Assembly: GCA_964508135.1 (NCBI GenBank)
Contig: CAZDSU010000005.1
Span: 62,001 to 126,000, forward strand
DNA: 64,000 nucleotides
Direction of reading: 5' to 3'
Origin: UBA6168 sp964508135
Lineage (GTDB): Bacteria; Bacteroidota; Bacteroidia; Chitinophagales; Saprospiraceae
Both the position numbers and the translations under genes were made by a program. The notes under the pieces were generated by a model. It worked only from the letters and a program-made list of their open reading frames with translations, searched no databases and was not told the origin of the DNA. Positions 60,364 to 64,000 of the stretch are shown piece after piece. Every line of letters starts with the position of its first letter. Positions within the stretch are counted from its first letter, which is position 1.

Positions 60364-61608
60364 ATGAATGTCCACATCATCACCATCGGCGACGAACTGC
60401 TCATCGGGCAAATCATTGACACCAACTCGGCCAAAATGGCGCAGTTGCTGCTCGAAATCGGTGCAAAAGTCACTGGCCGCACGGCGGTAGGGGACGTCCA
60501 CGACGACATCGTCAACGCCCTGCGCTCGGCCACTTCCCAAGCCGATATCGTGCTGGTGACGGGCGGCCTCGGCCCTACCAAAGACGATGTGACCAAGAAG
60601 GCCCTGGCCGATTTTTACAGCACTGGCTTCGTCTTCCACCAGCCTACGCTCGACCGCCTGAACCAAATCTTGGAGAGCCTGGGCAAGCCCATGACCGAGG
60701 CGCTGCGCACCCAGTGCTTCATGCCGCAAAACGCTACCGTGCTGACCAACAAAATGGGCAGCGCCCCCGGCATGTGGTTCGAGGAGAACGGCAAAGTGGT
60801 CGCCTCTATGCCCGGTGTGCCGTTCGAGATGGAATGCCTGATGCAGCACGAGGTGCTGCCACGGCTGCAAGCCCGCTTTAATGCGATGCCCACAGCCCAC
60901 CGTACCCTCTTCACTGCTGGCGAGGGCGAATCCACGTTGGCTGAATACCTCAAAGATTTCGAAGAAAACCTGCCACCACAGGCAAAACTGGCCTACCTGC
61001 CCGCCATCGCACGGGTGCGCCTGCGCCTCACGGTGAGCGACGCTGACCCCGTTTTTGTTGAGAAAATGCTCACCGAAAAGTTCCGGGAAATGGAGGGACT
61101 GCTGCCGCCCGACGTCATCGCCGGGCAGGGTGACGACTCGCTCGAAAGCGTCATCGGGCGCATTTTGAAAGAACAAAACCGCACACTTTCCACCGCTGAG
61201 AGCTGCACGGGCGGCTACTTGGCGCACCTCATCACTACCGTGCCGGGGTCGTCGGCCTACTTCCTCGGCAGTGTGGTTTCGTATGCCAACGCTGTGAAAA
61301 TGAATCAATTAGGTGTGCAGGAAGCGACATTGCGGGAGCACGGTGCCGTCAGCGAGCAGACCGTTCAAGAGATGGTGGCTGGAGCTATCCGCTTACTTGG
61401 TACCGACGTGGCCGTGGCCACCAGCGGCATCGCCGGGCCAGATGGCGGCACACCGGAGAAGCCCGTCGGCACGGTGTGGATTGCGGTGGGCGATGGCCAG
61501 CGAACCGTCACCCGCAAACTGCAATTGAGCAAGAACCGCCTCGTCAACATCCAGTACTCGGCGTACTATGCGCTGAACTTGTTGCGGTTGTTTTTATTGG
61601 GGAAATGA
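60364..61608 (+). CDS. cinA: CinA family competence/damage-inducible protein
   Basis: A 414-aa two-domain protein. The N-terminal MoaB/molybdopterin-binding-like domain has IITIGDELLIGQIIDTNSAKMAQLL, DIVLVTGGLGPTKDDVTKKALADF and NKMGSAPGMWFEENGKVVASMPGVPFEM. The C-terminal nicotinamide-nucleotide amidase domain has LSTAESCTGGYLAHLITTVPGSSAYFLGSVVSYANAVKM and VAVATSGIAGPDGGTPEKPVGTVWIAV. CinA recycles NMN and ADP-ribose products. The start codon lies at the end of CCTCAAA-type short repeats (60330-60360). Confidence 0.97.
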   Translation: MNVHIITIGDELLIGQIIDTNSAKMAQLLLEIGAKVTGRTAVGDVHDDIVNALRSATSQADIVLVTGGLGPTKDDVTKKALADFYSTGFVFHQPTLDRLNQILESLGKPMTEALRTQCFMPQNATVLTNKMGSAPGMWFEENGKVVASMPGVPFEMECLMQHEVLPRLQARFNAMPTAHRTLFTAGEGESTLAEYLKDFEENLPPQAKLAYLPAIARVRLRLTVSDADPVFVEKMLTEKFREMEGLLPPDVIAGQGDDSLESVIGRILKEQNRTLSTAESCTGGYLAHLITTVPGSSAYFLGSVVSYANAVKMNQLGVQEATLREHGAVSEQTVQEMVAGAIRLLGTDVAVATSGIAGPDGGTPEKPVGTVWIAVGDGQRTVTRKLQLSKNRLVNIQYSAYYALNLLRLFLLGK

Positions 61609-61616
61609 TCCACGTA

Positions 61617-61637
61617 CCCCGGAAATCCTTTCCGGGG
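61617..61637. repeat. CCCCGGAAA hairpin after cinA
   Basis: CCCCGGAAA (61617-61625) pairs with TTTCCGGGG (61629-61637) around TCC. A third copy, CCCCGGAAAA, follows at 61651-61660. It sits between the convergent cinA and DUF5916 genes and may serve as a terminator, though no U-tract is present. Confidence 0.6.
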
Positions 61638-61674
61638 CCTATCTTCCCATCCCCGGAAAAGCTTTCTGAGATAT

Positions 61675-63906
61675 TCAAATATTCCACCAATACGTCAGCT
61701 TCACCACCAGCGCCCGGTTGCGCACGTCAGAGAAATCAGAGAAATAATTGTTGGTATAAACGATGAACAGGTCGGAGGCTGGGCTGTACCGCCATTGCAG
61801 CCGCAAGTTCAGGTTCACGTTGTCCGTCTGGCTGTTGTACTGAACGAAATTGGTGAAAAACAGGCGGTTCGTCACCGTAACATCAATGCGAGGACCGACC
61901 AGCCAGATGTCGTATCCGTTGTTTTTTAGCGCCTCCGGCAAACGATTGTCTGCTTTGAACTCAAGGCGATTGAATTGGCCGGCCAGACTCAGTGCCACGT
62001 AGGGCTGGAAGCGGTAGCCCACATCGCCGCCGAGGCGCAACCGAGTGCCGTCGGCAAAATAGCCGCCATAGCGAGAGCTGAACGTCCAAGTGAAACGGCT
62101 TTGCGGCTTCGAGACGAACTCCGTGCCGAAGCTGTTCCAGTCGTGCTTCGTGCCGGTAGCCAGCGTGTCCACGGGTTTGCCTGGGTTCACTGGGTCGAAG
62201 GGGGCACTCAGTTCCAGGTAGTTGTGCGCCGTCCAGAAGGTCAGTTCGGTGCGGTTGAGCAGGGTAAACTTGTAGAACAGCACCAATTCGTCCTCCGTTT
62301 TTCGCATTTTTTCATCAAAATAATATTCCAACTTCGTGTTCGGGCCGTGGCTCAAAAGCCAAGACGACTTTGGAAAAAACAACCGCCCGGCGGTAGGTAG
62401 CAGGTGGTTGAACCCAGCCGTCGGCACAAATTTGTCTATGCCCGTGCGGGGTACGTAGCCCGTTTCCGCCCGGAAGTTTTGCCCCACGTTTTCAAACTGC
62501 ACGTTGAAGTTCCACTGCTTCGCCGTGTAGGCCAGGTTGCCCGCCAGTATTTGGTCGTCGCCACTGAGGCCAGGGCTGAACGACTTGAGGTAGAGCAGTT
62601 TGCCGGTCCAGAGGTTGTTTTGCGAAGCCAAATTGTACTCCAACCCAAGGTTGCGGTTGTACTCCCGAATGGCCACCGTGTCCGTCACCGCACCGTAGTC
62701 GAAGGTTTGCTTGTTGACAAAAATGGCCGACACGTTCGAGCGGGCGGATACCCTGCGCTGCAACGAAAGCACACCGAAATTCTGCGCCGGAGTGCCCTCG
62801 CCATCCTCGTCAGTTTGCATGTCCATCACGCCAAGTCGCCAGTTTTTATTGGGCTTGCCACTGAGCCGGGCACCGTACTTGATGGGCGCTTTCAGCCCGA
62901 TGCGGCGGGAGAAAAACGGGCGGATGGTCGAGTAGCCGAAGTTGCCGAAGATGTCGGCGTTCTCCAAAAAGAACTGCCGCCGCTCTGGGAAGAACAGCTC
63001 GAAGCGGTCGAGGTTGGTCTGCTGCACGTCCACTTCCACTTGCGAAAAGTCGGGGTTCACCGTCAGGTCGAGGTTGAGGGAGGAGGTGAGGGAAATTTTA
63101 GCGTCCACTCCAATTTCCTTGCGGTAGCTGGCGTCCTTGTTTTTCTCAAAATCCTTGCTTACCCCGCCAAGGGCGTAGGGAATGACGGAAATATTGGCAC
63201 CGGTGGGCGGCGGCGCTTCGTCCCAGACCAGTACGCCCGTGTAGGCCAGTGAAACGCTGGGGAACTGCCGGGGTACGGGTGCCCAGGCTGATTTCTCCGT
63301 TGACTTGAGGTCGTTTCGACTAAAGTTGATGCCCCAACGTTCAATGCCTTGCTTGTAGCGAAGCGACTTGAACGGCACGGCCATCTCGAAAACCCATTGA
63401 TTATCAGCGGTTTGCACGGCTGAGAGCCATTTGTTCTCCCAACTCAGGTCAACTTTTCCGCCCTCGTACATCAGACCGTCCCAGGGTGCGCCCATGGCGT
63501 TTGCCCCAAAGGAAAAGCCATTGGTTTGGTCGTCGAAGGGGTCGAGTGCGATGATGAAGTTGTCGTTTTTTCCAAAATTGAAGTCCCGCCGGAGCGACTC
63601 CACCATCCAGTCGCCCTCGGCGAAGTCGTGGTTGACGGCCAGCAGGTACAAGTTCTCGTTGTCGTAGAGCATCCGCACCTCGGTGCGCACCTCCGCCCGC
63701 CCGGTGTCCATCGGCAGCATCTGGTAGAAGTCAGTGGCCAGTTCGGCTTGCTGCCAAGCGGGGTCGTCGGCATTGCCGTCCACCGTGATGGCCGCCGTGG
63801 CCCGGTGGATATGGTACTCGAAGGCGGCATTTTTCTTTTGGGAAAATGCGGTGATGCTGGCGCAAAGCAGCAGCAGTGGGAGGATGCACTTGATAAAGTT
63901 GGACAC
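61675..63906 (-). CDS. DUF5916 outer-membrane protein with N-terminal carbohydrate-binding-like domain
   Basis: A 743-aa protein with a signal peptide (CILPLLLLCASITAFSQ). The N-terminal 200 residues form a CBM9-like beta-sandwich (ITVDGNADDPAWQQAELATDFYQMLP, VRMLYDNENLYLLAVNHD, IIALDPFDDQTNGFSFGANAMGAPWDGLM). The rest is the DUF5916 barrel (DLTVNPDFSQVEVDVQQTNLDRFELFFPERRQFFLENADIF, IGLKAPIKYGARLSG). It ends with aromatic strands (ALVVKLTYWWNI). Likely a surface or outer-membrane glycan-handling protein; the family's role is unproven. The upstream 94 bases to the window end have no gene. Confidence 0.9.
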   Translation of the reverse strand: MSNFIKCILPLLLLCASITAFSQKKNAAFEYHIHRATAAITVDGNADDPAWQQAELATDFYQMLPMDTGRAEVRTEVRMLYDNENLYLLAVNHDFAEGDWMVESLRRDFNFGKNDNFIIALDPFDDQTNGFSFGANAMGAPWDGLMYEGGKVDLSWENKWLSAVQTADNQWVFEMAVPFKSLRYKQGIERWGINFSRNDLKSTEKSAWAPVPRQFPSVSLAYTGVLVWDEAPPPTGANISVIPYALGGVSKDFEKNKDASYRKEIGVDAKISLTSSLNLDLTVNPDFSQVEVDVQQTNLDRFELFFPERRQFFLENADIFGNFGYSTIRPFFSRRIGLKAPIKYGARLSGKPNKNWRLGVMDMQTDEDGEGTPAQNFGVLSLQRRVSARSNVSAIFVNKQTFDYGAVTDTVAIREYNRNLGLEYNLASQNNLWTGKLLYLKSFSPGLSGDDQILAGNLAYTAKQWNFNVQFENVGQNFRAETGYVPRTGIDKFVPTAGFNHLLPTAGRLFFPKSSWLLSHGPNTKLEYYFDEKMRKTEDELVLFYKFTLLNRTELTFWTAHNYLELSAPFDPVNPGKPVDTLATGTKHDWNSFGTEFVSKPQSRFTWTFSSRYGGYFADGTRLRLGGDVGYRFQPYVALSLAGQFNRLEFKADNRLPEALKNNGYDIWLVGPRIDVTVTNRLFFTNFVQYNSQTDNVNLNLRLQWRYSPASDLFIVYTNNYFSDFSDVRNRALVVKLTYWWNI

Positions 63907-64000
63907 GCTAGTTGATTTTGGGGTGAAGATAGGTGGAAATTGTTGCCGTGAAAAATTTCATACTTCCTTGTGAGATAGCTTCTTTCAAAAGCCACAACTA

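Noticed and set aside
60352..61308. 318-aa minus-strand frame opposite cinA
   Set aside because: CinA is complete with all motifs on the plus strand; the opposite frame has no protein family features.

Overview
The window comes from a Bacteroidota chromosome, most likely a member of the Saprospiria. The main evidence is a type IX secretion / gliding core in the order porP/sprF-gldK-gldL-gldM-gldN, a PorX-type regulator, a secreted galactanase with a T9SS C-terminal sorting domain, many short Bacteroidota lipoproteins and TAnnTTTG-like promoters. The class-level placement is inference from gene content. I found no rRNA, tRNA, CRISPR array, transposase, integrase or phage module.

Layout. 0-9 kb (+): the 3' part of an MmeI-like type IIG modification/restriction enzyme, two small minus-strand ORFs, a SWIM-SNF2 helicase, a hypothetical acidic protein and a lipoprotein of the penicillin-acylase family. 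9-14.5 kb: an M56/BlaI sensor-repressor pair divergent from msrA-msrB, with three identical-pattern operator dyads upstream of blaI, then dodecin, a hot-dog thioesterase and a gamma-carbonic-anhydrase-like protein. 14.5-20.5 kb (-): the T9SS/gliding cluster. 20.6-27.4 kb (-): a DUF255 (YyaL/SPATA20) protein, a large protein of unknown function, and an ECF sigma/anti-sigma pair. 27.6-33.7 kb (+): two rhomboids, a membrane-anchored EEP hydrolase, a TPR protein and an M48-like lipoprotein whose zinc site looks lost. 33.7-36.6 kb (-): a kinase-RapZ fusion and GlgC. 36.9-39.5 kb (+): an effector-associated-domain-like protein, a CD225/dispanin protein, a DUF2752 protein and a second M48-like protein with a lost zinc site. 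39.6-46.5 kb (-): an SGNH hydrolase-carbamoyltransferase-SxtK-like-SxtJ-like group, including a 49-aa gene, then nucleotide-sugar genes and lptC. 46.6-50.4 kb (-): a SET protein, porX and the galactanase. 50.8-54.8 kb (+): two YceI proteins, a porin-like protein and a sugar kinase. 54.8-64 kb: a DapB-like dehydrogenase, a DUF4919-like protein, ftsH, rsfS, birA, cinA and a DUF5916 outer-membrane protein.

How the genes relate. PorP/GldKLMN build the T9SS trans-envelope core, PorX is its usual transcriptional/second-messenger regulator, and the galactanase is a visible cargo. LptC, the CDP-sugar enzymes, the carbamoyltransferase group and GlgC point to surface polysaccharide and storage-glycan metabolism.

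The most unusual signal is non-coding. Many gene junctions carry inverted repeats of at least two kinds. One is a homologous palindromic family with perfect 30-bp arms, at 25035-25137 and 44119-44184, plus a collapsed copy at 46545-46576; the first two lie partly or wholly inside reading frames. The other is a set of short-word repeats such as GGAAATTAGGAAATTGAG or GAGGATTTGAGGATT, which several times encode the last residues and stop codon of a gene.
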